Assembly (NCBI GenBank): GCA_964358895.1
Contig: CAYHPR010000020.1
Location: forward strand, 1 to 10,730
Direction of reading: 5' to 3'
Length of the DNA: 10,730 bases
Origin: CAYHPR01 sp964358895
GTDB lineage: Archaea; Micrarchaeota; Micrarchaeia; CABMEP01
The position numbers and the translations under genes are program-made. Shown in pieces: positions 1 through 6,166 of this stretch (positions within the stretch are counted from its first letter, which is position 1; every line of letters starts with the position of its first letter). The notes beneath the pieces are model-generated. The model saw only the letters and a list, made by a program, of their open reading frames with translations, searched no databases and was not told where the DNA came from.

Positions 1-1469
1 TTATCTGTATTAACAAGTATTACGCCAACCTTTCCGTCTATATCTCCAACGATGTCTGAATCTCGCACAGATGCGAGGACTTTGTAGATATCTCCTTTGC
101 ATGCTAGAACTGCATAAGGTGTTCCATATCTTTTTCTTTCATCTTGTTTCTTTCTCAAGAATTCAACAAACACATCAACTGCGTATATCTTCCTTATTCC
201 TTCATCTTTTTGTGTTTCTTCGATAACAACTGTATTTTTACCTGCTTTTTTAGCTGCATACAGCTTTTCATCCACCATCTTGAATAGTGTGTGAATATCT
301 GTTTCCACCCCATTCCATATATAGACTCCAACTGAACAGGTGACCTCTTTGAAATTTTTTCCACATTCAGCAACAATTCGTTCAGCGAGTTTTCTAGAAC
401 CTGATGCATTGTTCTCTGGAGAGCAAATGACAAATTCATCACCACCATATCTACCCACTACATCACGATCTCTTTTAACTTTTCTAAGGATAGAAGCAAA
501 CTTCTTTAGAAGTTTATCGCCTTCAACATGTCCATGCTTATCGTTGTATGCTTTGAAATGGTCTAGATCAATCATCAGTAGCGCTACACGCTTATTCCTT
601 TTCATTTCACCTTCTATCTTCGATTCGATAGTCTTTCTAGTATAAATTTCAAGCATTCCGTCATGCTGAGCTATTCCTCTTAATTTATCCATAGCCATAA
701 TATTTTCAAGAACAAGTCCAAACTTTGACACAGTATCCTTAAGCAGTTTAAATCGCCATTTGTTCAGTTTTCTTAGATTGTAGCCTGCCAGAACTACTAC
801 AGCAACTGGTTCTCTATGTCTTATTGGTAATGCAATTATCGGTGCAAGTTCTTCAGTTTCTAATTCTTTTTCAATTGACATCCCAAAATTTTCAGCAGTT
901 ACACTCTGTCCATCTCTATAAACTCTGCTTATTATTGTGTCGTCTTCTCTATGTGGGGAAAGTTTTCTCATTGCTACATCATCAGCATGCTTACATTCAA
1001 GCGTATTCTTTTTTTCATTCAAAACAAAAATTCCATAACTGCATTTAAGGTCAAGTTTGTATTTCAGTTTTTCAATCATTCTTGCCATGTTTTCAGCAAG
1101 CGTATCATTGTAAGAGATTGATTCCTGGACTTCTTTCATGAACCTGCCCTTGATGGTGTAGAAAATTTCATTTTCAATTATCCCTAATTGGCTTACGAGC
1201 ATATCATATTCCTTGCTATCTCCGTCAAACTCTATCGAGCCAATTCTTTCCCGATCCTCAAAATGTTCTACAAAAATTTCTTTACCTCTAATTGAATTAT
1301 CAGCGAACACTTTGTCTTCATAAATCCTGCAGGGGACACCAAGTCTGCTGCACAGCTCAGTAAATCCATTCATGTCTTCAAAAATCCCGATATTTCTCTT
1401 TATGTGCTCATTTACAATTCTAAGCATCCCTAGCTCGCTAACGCTCACTAACTGATTTTGTTCTGCCAT
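1..1469 (-). CDS. GAF-GGDEF diguanylate cyclase, C-terminus cut by window edge
   Basis: Predicted to make cyclic di-GMP from two GTP. The frame is open from ATG at 1469 to the left edge (489 codons, no stop), so it is partial. Residues ~110-265 look GAF-like, followed by a helix into a GGDEF domain at ~270-425. The metal/GTP motif is DLDHFKAYND (~D301-D310), followed by GHVEGD. The A-site is YGGDEF at 341-346. An inhibitory I-site RxxD (RDRD, 333-336) sits exactly five residues before GGDEF, so feedback inhibition by the product is expected. No transmembrane segment is seen, so it is probably cytosolic. The segment from ~425 to the edge resembles a second, degenerate GGDEF domain. An AGAGG ribosome-binding site lies 8 bases before the ATG. 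GGDEF proteins are uncommon in archaea, which makes the setting notable. The GGDEF call is near certain; the GAF call is moderate. Confidence 0.93.
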   Translation of the reverse strand, partial: MAEQNQLVSVSELGMLRIVNEHIKRNIGIFEDMNGFTELCSRLGVPCRIYEDKVFADNSIRGKEIFVEHFEDRERIGSIEFDGDSKEYDMLVSQLGIIENEIFYTIKGRFMKEVQESISYNDTLAENMARMIEKLKYKLDLKCSYGIFVLNEKKNTLECKHADDVAMRKLSPHREDDTIISRVYRDGQSVTAENFGMSIEKELETEELAPIIALPIRHREPVAVVVLAGYNLRKLNKWRFKLLKDTVSKFGLVLENIMAMDKLRGIAQHDGMLEIYTRKTIESKIEGEMKRNKRVALLMIDLDHFKAYNDKHGHVEGDKLLKKFASILRKVKRDRDVVGRYGGDEFVICSPENNASGSRKLAERIVAECGKNFKEVTCSVGVYIWNGVETDIHTLFKMVDEKLYAAKKAGKNTVVIEETQKDEGIRKIYAVDVFVEFLRKKQDERKRYGTPYAVLACKGDIYKVLASVRDSDIVGDIDGKVGVILVNTD

Positions 1470-1526
1470 TGTATTTGCCTCTTTTAATTATCTGTTTTCT
1501 GCCTCTTAATTTCTTATTCTCTGCCT

Positions 1527-1536
1527 AAATATATTT
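1527..1536 (-). promoter_or_regulatory. TATA-like box for the GGDEF gene
   Basis: On the minus strand the box reads AAATATATTT. An archaeal start site about 25 bases downstream would fall near 1506, giving a leader of roughly 37 bases that carries the AGAGG ribosome-binding site. Assigned by position and composition only. Confidence 0.45.
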
Positions 1537-1597
1537 GATCAGATTGGTTTAAATCGGTTGTTACCAGCTAGTTGTATGCATAAAAATAGAGAAAAAG

Positions 1598-1605
1598 CTT
1601 TAAAT
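1598..1605 (+). promoter_or_regulatory. TATA-like box for the SET-domain gene
   Basis: CTTTAAAT preceded by an A-rich BRE-like stretch (GAAAAAG). Its centre is about 24 bases before the ATG at 1626, so transcription should begin at or next to the start codon. No Shine-Dalgarno sequence precedes the ATG, as expected for a leaderless mRNA. Confidence 0.55.
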
Positions 1606-1625
1606 CTCTAAGACCAATTTTTTTC

Positions 1626-2012
1626 ATGCTTTATGTTAAAACCAGGATTGGGCCAAGCAAGATTCACGGAATTGGATTATTTGCTAACCAATTTATCGAA
1701 AAAGGAACAGTACTCTGGAAGTTTACTCCCGGATTTGACTTAAAATTTACAAAAAAGGAAATTAAGAAATTCCCAAAGAAAATTCAAGGATATTTAAGAC
1801 CATATATGTGGTTGAGTAAGAAAAGTGGCAAATATTGCTTTGCTAGCGATGACGGAAAATATTTCAATCACTCCAAAACTCCAAATGCTCTGAGTACATA
1901 TTATGGTAATGAAGAAGAAGTTGTAACAAACGCGATAAGGAACATACGAAAAGGTGAAGAACTTACTGAGAACTATAGCACATATGTGGAAAATTTTAAA
2001 GAGGATTGGTAA
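1626..2012 (+). CDS. small SET-domain protein methyltransferase
   Basis: A 128-residue protein that is almost only a SET domain, predicted to transfer a methyl group from S-adenosylmethionine to protein lysines. The N-terminal SET motif GIGLFA is at 15-20. The cofactor and substrate core YFNHSKTPN is at 79-87 (Asn81, His82, Pro86, Asn87). The closing motif GEELTENY is at 110-117, with the likely catalytic Tyr117. There is no zinc-binding post-SET cysteine cluster. The length fits the stand-alone SET proteins of bacteria and archaea. The ATG is preferred because the TATA-like box lies about 24 bases upstream. It is transcribed divergently from the GGDEF gene and followed 104 bases later by an MFS gene with its own promoter signals. 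The substrate cannot be read from sequence; chromatin or ribosomal proteins are possibilities only. Confidence 0.9.
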   Translation: MLYVKTRIGPSKIHGIGLFANQFIEKGTVLWKFTPGFDLKFTKKEIKKFPKKIQGYLRPYMWLSKKSGKYCFASDDGKYFNHSKTPNALSTYYGNEEEVVTNAIRNIRKGEELTENYSTYVENFKEDW

Positions 2013-2060
2013 GTTGCATACTGGGATAAGCTTGTCAAAGTCATTAAAAACGAATTTCTC

Positions 2061-2066
2061 TATATA
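2061..2066 (+). promoter_or_regulatory. TATA-like box for the MFS gene
   Basis: TATATA in the 104-base gap after the SET gene. A start about 25 bases downstream would give a leader of roughly 29 bases, which contains the AAGGGG ribosome-binding site at 2106-2111. Confidence 0.45.
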
Positions 2067-2105
2067 GGATAAGGATTTGAATATCTGGCCGAAGATAGTT
2101 GCAAT

Positions 2106-2111
2106 AAGGGG
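2106..2111 (+). promoter_or_regulatory. ribosome-binding site for the MFS gene
   Basis: AAGGGG ends five bases before the ATG at 2117 and fixes that start. It contrasts with several neighbours that appear leaderless. Confidence 0.5.
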
Positions 2112-2116
2112 TACAA

Positions 2117-3280
2117 ATGGACAAACGTAAATCTTTCAGGATTTTTATTCCATTTATAATCTTCACATTTTTCTGGGCTTCATGGGAATTTTTTGCTCCT
2201 ATTTTCTTATCAAGCAAAGGATTATCTTTAGATCAAGTGGCGATTTTCTTTTTCATTTCTGCAATTAGTGGTGCGTTGACCGACATTCCATGTGGTGACT
2301 TCTCAGATAAGGTAGGAAGAAAGAAGGCGTTTATCCTTGCGATGGTTCTTGCGATTGTGATGCTTATCACATTGCGGATTGTAACTGACCCTATTTTGAT
2401 CTTGGCACTTGCAATTATGGACGGCTTGATTTACTCATTTGCATGGCCAGCATTCCTAGCTTACATTGGAGATACTTCCAACAAAGGAACCCGTGGGAAG
2501 TGGTTTGGAAATTTTTTCTTTTTGACCGATTTTGGGGAGGTTTTCGCTCCCCTGCTGATTGCCGTTATTCTCTCCTTTATAGCATTGGAAAATGTGGTGT
2601 TTGTGATTATTCTGTTGAGTGCGATCAGTTTGGCATTCTTTTACGGGATAAAAGAGAAAAAAGATGGGAAAATAACGGACGGTCTATCCGGCATATTCTT
2701 TGGTAAGGGATTTGGAGGATATATTGAGGACATCCGGCATGGTGGATGGCCGCTATTCTTATTCCTGTTGGTAGGATTCAATTTTGCATATCTCTGGGAA
2801 ATGATCTGGTTTTCAGAACCTTTTATTGGTTTTTCCACAGATAGCTTGTTTCAGTCTGCTTTAATCGTAGCATTTTATTCAGCCCCTTTTCTTATCTTCG
2901 CAAAACCTATCGGCAACTTGATAGATAAATCTCCAAAGAAGAAGATTTTGCTTATGGCCCTTGCAACTATGGCAATCGCAATGTATGTATTTGCAACCTC
3001 AAGTTCGTTGATAATCTCCTTCCTCTCGATATTCATAGCTTCTGGCGCAAGCCTTGCAACAATGTCTGTTGTCGATGTGGCAATTTCTGATTATTATAGT
3101 AAGGAAAAACGGGGTAAGTTTTACGGGATTATTGAAACCTCAAAAGATATCGGTTTTGCGGTAGCCCCGCTGATCGTGGCATTTATCGCATCAAAAGAAA
3201 ACTTTAACTACGTATTTTTATCTAGTACGGCTTTGACAGGAATAATTATTGTTCTGGTGGGAGTGACTAAAAAGATATAG
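2117..3280 (+). CDS. major facilitator superfamily (MFS) transporter
   Basis: A 387-residue polytopic membrane protein, the usual length for a 12-helix MFS carrier. The strongest marker is the cytoplasmic loop motif between helices 2 and 3, GDFSDKVGRKK at 60-70, matching the MFS motif-A pattern GxxxDxxGRKK. A weaker copy, GNLIDKSPKKK, begins at 266 in the second half, as expected from the internal duplication of the family. Hydrophobic segments continue to the C-terminus. The lysine-rich loop at ~176-186 and the following stretch before the second half fit the central cytoplasmic loop. The substrate cannot be predicted; drug or metabolite efflux is common for this shape. It converges on the ASCH gene with only seven bases between stop codons, so the two transcripts probably overlap at their 3' ends. 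Confidence 0.9.
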   Translation: MDKRKSFRIFIPFIIFTFFWASWEFFAPIFLSSKGLSLDQVAIFFFISAISGALTDIPCGDFSDKVGRKKAFILAMVLAIVMLITLRIVTDPILILALAIMDGLIYSFAWPAFLAYIGDTSNKGTRGKWFGNFFFLTDFGEVFAPLLIAVILSFIALENVVFVIILLSAISLAFFYGIKEKKDGKITDGLSGIFFGKGFGGYIEDIRHGGWPLFLFLLVGFNFAYLWEMIWFSEPFIGFSTDSLFQSALIVAFYSAPFLIFAKPIGNLIDKSPKKKILLMALATMAIAMYVFATSSSLIISFLSIFIASGASLATMSVVDVAISDYYSKEKRGKFYGIIETSKDIGFAVAPLIVAFIASKENFNYVFLSSTALTGIIIVLVGVTKKI

Positions 3281-3287
3281 TCCGTAA

Positions 3288-3734
3288 TCAGTCTTTCTTC
3301 TTTATGTTCTCCATATTTTCAACTGTGATCCAAGCCGACTGACTACCGAATCCTGTTTTATCTACGTCAAAAGGTTTAATCTTCTTCGGCTCCCTCAAGA
3401 AAATAAGTATACAATATCGTTTATCCTTGAACATTTCGAAGAACCGCGGAATATCTTTTTTAGTTAGTCCGTCTTCAGACCCATATCTCTCCAATATTTC
3501 TTTCACTTTTTTAGGCGAAAGATCAGAGAATTGGACCACTTTTTCTACCTCTGCATTTATCGTTACTGGCTCTCCTGAGTCTTTGAAGTAAACGGTTTCA
3601 CCTGATCTTATTTTATCCCAAGGTGAGTGTCTTGTCATGTACCATCTTGATTCTATTACTTTTTGACCAGTTAGAATCTTTTGAGTTAGTCTCCAAGACC
3701 TTTTCATTATTGCAACATGTTCCACATAAGTCAC
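3288..3734 (-). CDS. ASCH-domain protein (PUA-like fold)
   Basis: A 148-residue single-domain protein. The N-terminal HVAIMKRSW (6-14), the following KILTGQKVIESRWY (~19-32), then PWDKIRSGETVYFKDSG with SGEPVT, are typical of ASCH domains: a helix, the GxKxxExR turn and a 'GD/ETVxF' strand. ASCH folds are related to PUA domains and are thought to bind RNA or modified nucleotides; some members have enzymatic activity. The GTG at 3734 is chosen because HVAIMKRSW is part of the conserved start. An in-frame TAA lies 15 bases upstream, leaving ATG 3707 as the only nearby alternative. It begins 18 bases after the pelota stop with no visible promoter between, so it is probably co-transcribed with pelota, suggesting a translation-related role. 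The specific function is unknown. Confidence 0.82.
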   Translation of the reverse strand: MTYVEHVAIMKRSWRLTQKILTGQKVIESRWYMTRHSPWDKIRSGETVYFKDSGEPVTINAEVEKVVQFSDLSPKKVKEILERYGSEDGLTKKDIPRFFEMFKDKRYCILIFLREPKKIKPFDVDKTGFGSQSAWITVENMENIKKKD

Positions 3735-3752
3735 TTCATCTTCTGTTTATTT

Positions 3753-4784
3753 TTATTTTATCTTGAATCTTAGTATTCCTACGAGTCCACCAAACTTTTT
3801 TAGCTGTTTCCATGGCTCCTCTTCTGATGTGAAAACCGTGACTGTGACTCCTTTTGCCTTTGCTTCATCAAGAACTGATGGATCTTTTCTAATAAATTCA
3901 TCAAGGACAAACAACTCTCCGACTGCTCCATAGCTAACTGCTTCTCTTACTTCTTCCTGGCCTTTGACAGTAAGTCCGCTTCCCTTTCCTTTCTCCGCCA
4001 TGTATTTTTCCATCTTTTCAAACTCGGTTGAAATCCTATCTTCCTTTGTCAATTTCTTTATAGCCCCACTTTTGATCAATTCGTACACTCCAGATTTTTC
4101 AGCAGTACTCGTATGTTCTATAGTAACTTTTTTCAGAAGAGCAGGATTCTTATTTTTTAAATAGTCTCTAAAAGACTCTGTTGTGAAACCTGGCCCTGCA
4201 ATAAGGACATGTTTCGAGCCAGCAATTACTTTTTCTATTTCTGCAAAGAATTTTTTGACTTTTTCTTCATACGCATCATCACGTTTTGATGTCCTGCTCT
4301 CTATTACAAAATCAAAGTCCATTCCATATCCGCGTAGTGTAGCAACATTTGCAAGCTTGTCATCCATTACAACTATCTTTATCGTAGGCCTCTTAGCGCT
4401 TTTTTGTGCGTCTTTAATTCTATCCTTATCATACGTAGTCCATTCTTTTTTTCTTATCTTATACTGGTAACCTGGCTCGATGTCAATCGTATGGTAACTC
4501 CCCTGTTGTATGTATTCCTCTGGGAATCCTCCAATAATCTTGCCTATTACTCTCAGGATATTTGCGTTTTTATGTAGTTCAGCTCGGTCAACAAGCAATT
4601 CGACAGTTACTTCTTTTTTTTCACCTGCTTCTCCCTTCTCTCCTGCAGAACGGAAGCGGCGGACAGATTTGCTTATTACTACGTCGTCTTTGTTAATTAT
4701 CTTCATCAGATGCCATAAATCCTCGAAATTTTCAGGCTCGAGCTTCAGCTCCTCATTTTTAGGGGTGTACTTTACAATGTGCAT
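3753..4784 (-). CDS. pelA: Pelota, mRNA surveillance / ribosome rescue factor
   Basis: An archaeal Pelota homologue of 343 residues, the normal length. Pelota is an aRF1-like protein that enters the A site of stalled ribosomes with an aEF1A-type GTPase and, with ABCE1, splits the subunits. The N-terminal Sm-like domain is clear: FEDLWHLMKIINKDDVV (~20-36) and the basic KSVRRFRS that follows. The central domain (~130-260) includes VVMDDKLANVATLRGYG. The C-terminal domain (~265-343) has the SYGAVGELFVLDE motif and ends PWKQLKKFGGLVGILRF. The GGQ hydrolysis loop of release factors is absent, as expected of Pelota. It is divergent from the cysteine-repeat gene and leads the downstream ASCH gene. 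The leader appears very short with no Shine-Dalgarno site. This is the main marker of archaeal origin in the window. Confidence 0.97.
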   Translation of the reverse strand: MHIVKYTPKNEELKLEPENFEDLWHLMKIINKDDVVISKSVRRFRSAGEKGEAGEKKEVTVELLVDRAELHKNANILRVIGKIIGGFPEEYIQQGSYHTIDIEPGYQYKIRKKEWTTYDKDRIKDAQKSAKRPTIKIVVMDDKLANVATLRGYGMDFDFVIESRTSKRDDAYEEKVKKFFAEIEKVIAGSKHVLIAGPGFTTESFRDYLKNKNPALLKKVTIEHTSTAEKSGVYELIKSGAIKKLTKEDRISTEFEKMEKYMAEKGKGSGLTVKGQEEVREAVSYGAVGELFVLDEFIRKDPSVLDEAKAKGVTVTVFTSEEEPWKQLKKFGGLVGILRFKIK

Positions 4785-4812
4785 GTCTATCTTCTAGCTG
4801 TTTATACTCGCA

Positions 4813-4820
4813 TTAAATAA
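4813..4820 (-). promoter_or_regulatory. TATA-like box for pelota
   Basis: The minus strand reads TTATTTAA, centred about 32 bases before the pelota ATG, predicting a leader of only some 7 bases. It lies in the 95-base divergent gap shared with the cysteine-repeat gene. Confidence 0.4.
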
Positions 4821-4850
4821 GAAGTTATCTGAGGCAGACATTAGCAAATG

Positions 4851-4859
4851 TTTTTATAG
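4851..4859 (+). promoter_or_regulatory. TATA-like box for the cysteine-repeat gene
   Basis: TTTTTATAG centred about 24 bases before the ATG at 4880. This spacing points to a leaderless transcript starting at that ATG and argues against the upstream in-frame TTG at 4865. Confidence 0.55.
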
Positions 4860-4879
4860 CTTTTTTGAGCCTAAACAGT

Positions 4880-5902
4880 ATGCGACACAGTCTAATCGTT
4901 CTATTCGTCATTATTGGTATAGTAATTATAGCGGGCTGTATTTCGCCAACTGCAAAAAGGTGCAAGGCAGATGCCGAGTGCGCATCTTGGCAATCCTGCA
5001 ATGTGACTGCTCAGAAATGTGCTACTGCTTCAGGTTTCTGTGCAACTGATAATGAATGTCAAGACTACCAACAGTGTGATACGAAGGCACACACCTGCAA
5101 ACTCGAGAAAGGAAAATGTTCCTCTGTAGCAGACTGTGAATATTGGCAGGAATGCGACAGCGCAACCAGAGACTGCAAACTTAAGCTCGGTTTCTGTACC
5201 GATGATTCTTTCTGCACTAAAGACTTTGAGGGATGCGATACTAAAACTCATCAGTGTGCACCAAAGACTGGAAGGTGCAATAATGACTTCCAGTGTGAAG
5301 GATGGCAACTATGTAATGCGACAACGAACGTTTGTTATCCAAGAGAGGGATACTGTTATACTAACTTAAACTGTAAGGAATGGGAGAGCTGCACAGATAA
5401 GGATCATAAATGTACAGTTAGAAGCGGATTCTGTAACAATGACCTAAATTGTTTGGCATGGCAATCCTGTGACGATGCTACTCACAGATGTGTTACTGCA
5501 GCAAAGTTTTGTGAATTTGATAACCAGTGTGAGTCATGGCAACTTTGCAACACGCAAAAACATAAGTGCGAGGCAAAGCGTGATTTCTGTGATGTCAATA
5601 CTGATTGCGTAGGTGGGTCAGCTGGATACGAATATTGTGACCCTTCTACTCATACGTGTTTAGCTAAGGAAGGGAAATGTAGTAAAGACAGTGATTGCAG
5701 ATCCTGGCAATATTGTGATTTAACCAATAATGCATGCAGAACACGACAAGGCTCTTGCGGCAGTGACACAGATTGTCCTTTAAACCAGGCATGTGACGGT
5801 TCTATCAATAAGTGTTACATACTGGCCTGTCAGAAGGATGCAGACTGCTCAACAGGATATGTGTGCGATACGTTGTTTACACATGCTTGTAAGAAAGCGT
5901 GA
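4880..5902 (+). CDS. secreted lipoprotein-like protein with ~12 four-cysteine repeats
   Basis: A 340-residue exported protein. The start MRHSLIV leads a hydrophobic segment ending IIAGC with Cys20, a lipobox-like site, so it is probably a surface-anchored lipoprotein. From Cys28 to the end it consists of about twelve repeats of ~26 residues with the pattern CxxDxxCxxWQxCDxxTHxC, joined by short links ending in Gly and an aromatic or basic residue. Each repeat has four cysteines, giving nearly 50, which points to stacked disulfide-linked modules. Repeat 9 carries a small insertion (GGSAGYE) and repeats 11-12 lack the Trp-Gln pair. The pattern recalls small disulfide modules of the EB/Dickkopf type, but I do not recognise a named prokaryotic family. 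Possible roles are adhesion, protection or metal binding at the surface. Such disulfides need an extracytoplasmic oxidase, and thioredoxin-fold proteins lie nearby. The upstream TTG (4865) is rejected as start. Confidence 0.85.
   Translation: MRHSLIVLFVIIGIVIIAGCISPTAKRCKADAECASWQSCNVTAQKCATASGFCATDNECQDYQQCDTKAHTCKLEKGKCSSVADCEYWQECDSATRDCKLKLGFCTDDSFCTKDFEGCDTKTHQCAPKTGRCNNDFQCEGWQLCNATTNVCYPREGYCYTNLNCKEWESCTDKDHKCTVRSGFCNNDLNCLAWQSCDDATHRCVTAAKFCEFDNQCESWQLCNTQKHKCEAKRDFCDVNTDCVGGSAGYEYCDPSTHTCLAKEGKCSKDSDCRSWQYCDLTNNACRTRQGSCGSDTDCPLNQACDGSINKCYILACQKDADCSTGYVCDTLFTHACKKA
4961..5899 (+). repeat. tandem protein-level repeat, about 12 units of ~78 bases
   Basis: The coding repeat units begin at Cys28 and run to the C-terminus. 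Units are conserved in protein (four Cys, usually Trp-Gln, and Asp near the second Cys) but clearly diverged in DNA, so the array is old rather than a recent expansion. Confidence 0.8.
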
Positions 5903-5980
5903 TCACAGATATCACTCCCCCTTTGTTTAGCTTCTATTATTTGGTTTTTCTAGATTCTTCGTCTATCGTCAATGTTAAGT

Positions 5981-5988
5981 TTTTAAAT
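5981..5988 (+). promoter_or_regulatory. TATA-like box for the candidate ncRNA
   Basis: TTTTAAAT, followed by further A/T. Its centre is about 26 bases before 6011-6012, exactly where the 5' strand of the terminal stem of the candidate RNA begins. No open reading frame with coding features follows on this strand. Confidence 0.55.
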
Positions 5989-6010
5989 AATATTAAGCCA
6001 CTAATAACTA

Positions 6011-6166
6011 TCAGCTTGGATTTCCATTATCCGAAACTTGATCTGAGTGAGATAGCGAAAACAATAGGAGCGTAGTCTCATAAGAGAACATGCAAACACG
6101 ATAAGGCGCTCGTTGTATGTTGCTGGGATCCGGTGGACAAGATCTAAGCTGAAAAACCAGTTTTTT
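6011..6166 (+). ncRNA. candidate structured non-coding RNA, family unknown
   Basis: A ~150-base stretch without a convincing reading frame between two genes. Its ends pair: 6012-6022 with 6141-6151 (about 11 bp, including G-U pairs), closing the whole element. The rod continues with 6023-6026/6134-6137 and 6029-6032/6126-6129. Inside are hairpins at 6041-6053 (4 bp) and 6076-6087 (4 bp, ATAA loop), and a longer one, 6088-6095 with 6113-6120 (8 bp, one G-U). The loop of the last contains CGCTC (6107-6111), complementary to GAGCG at 6068-6072, giving a possible pseudoknot. A TATA-like box is spaced to start transcription at the stem, and an oligo-T run (6161-6166) follows it. It lacks recognisable tRNA, 5S, SRP, RNase P or box C/D hallmarks. 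Pairing was done by eye; exact ends are approximate. Confidence 0.6.
6161..6166 (+). terminator. oligo-T terminator of the candidate ncRNA
   Basis: A run of six T, nine bases after the 3' strand of the terminal stem. Archaeal polymerase commonly stops at oligo-T. It overlaps the stop codon of the convergent ZIP gene by two bases. Confidence 0.5.

Noticed and set aside
194..448. 84-codon minus-strand reading frame inside the GGDEF region
   Set aside because: It is out of frame with the long GGDEF frame, which carries all the domain motifs; this is a shadow.
824..1048. Plus-strand reading frame of 74 codons
   Set aside because: It lies opposite the GGDEF gene, with low-complexity Leu/Ser/His composition and no start signals.
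2641..2838. Minus-strand reading frame of 65 codons
   Set aside because: It is antisense to the MFS gene, without ribosome-binding site or promoter.
4865..4879. TTG at 4865 as start of the cysteine-repeat protein
   Set aside because: The ATG at 4880 gives a compact lipoprotein signal and sits ~24 bases after the TATA-like box.
6041..6060. Hammerhead-like string (CTGAGTGAG...CGAAA) in the candidate RNA
   Set aside because: The required CUGAUGA core is broken by an extra G, and the three-stem junction with a cleavage site cannot be drawn.
6011..6166. Cyclic di-GMP riboswitch, RNase P or SRP RNA as identity of the candidate RNA
   Set aside because: The conserved cores of these RNAs are not seen, the element is shorter than archaeal RNase P and SRP RNAs, and it has its own terminator rather than leading a gene.
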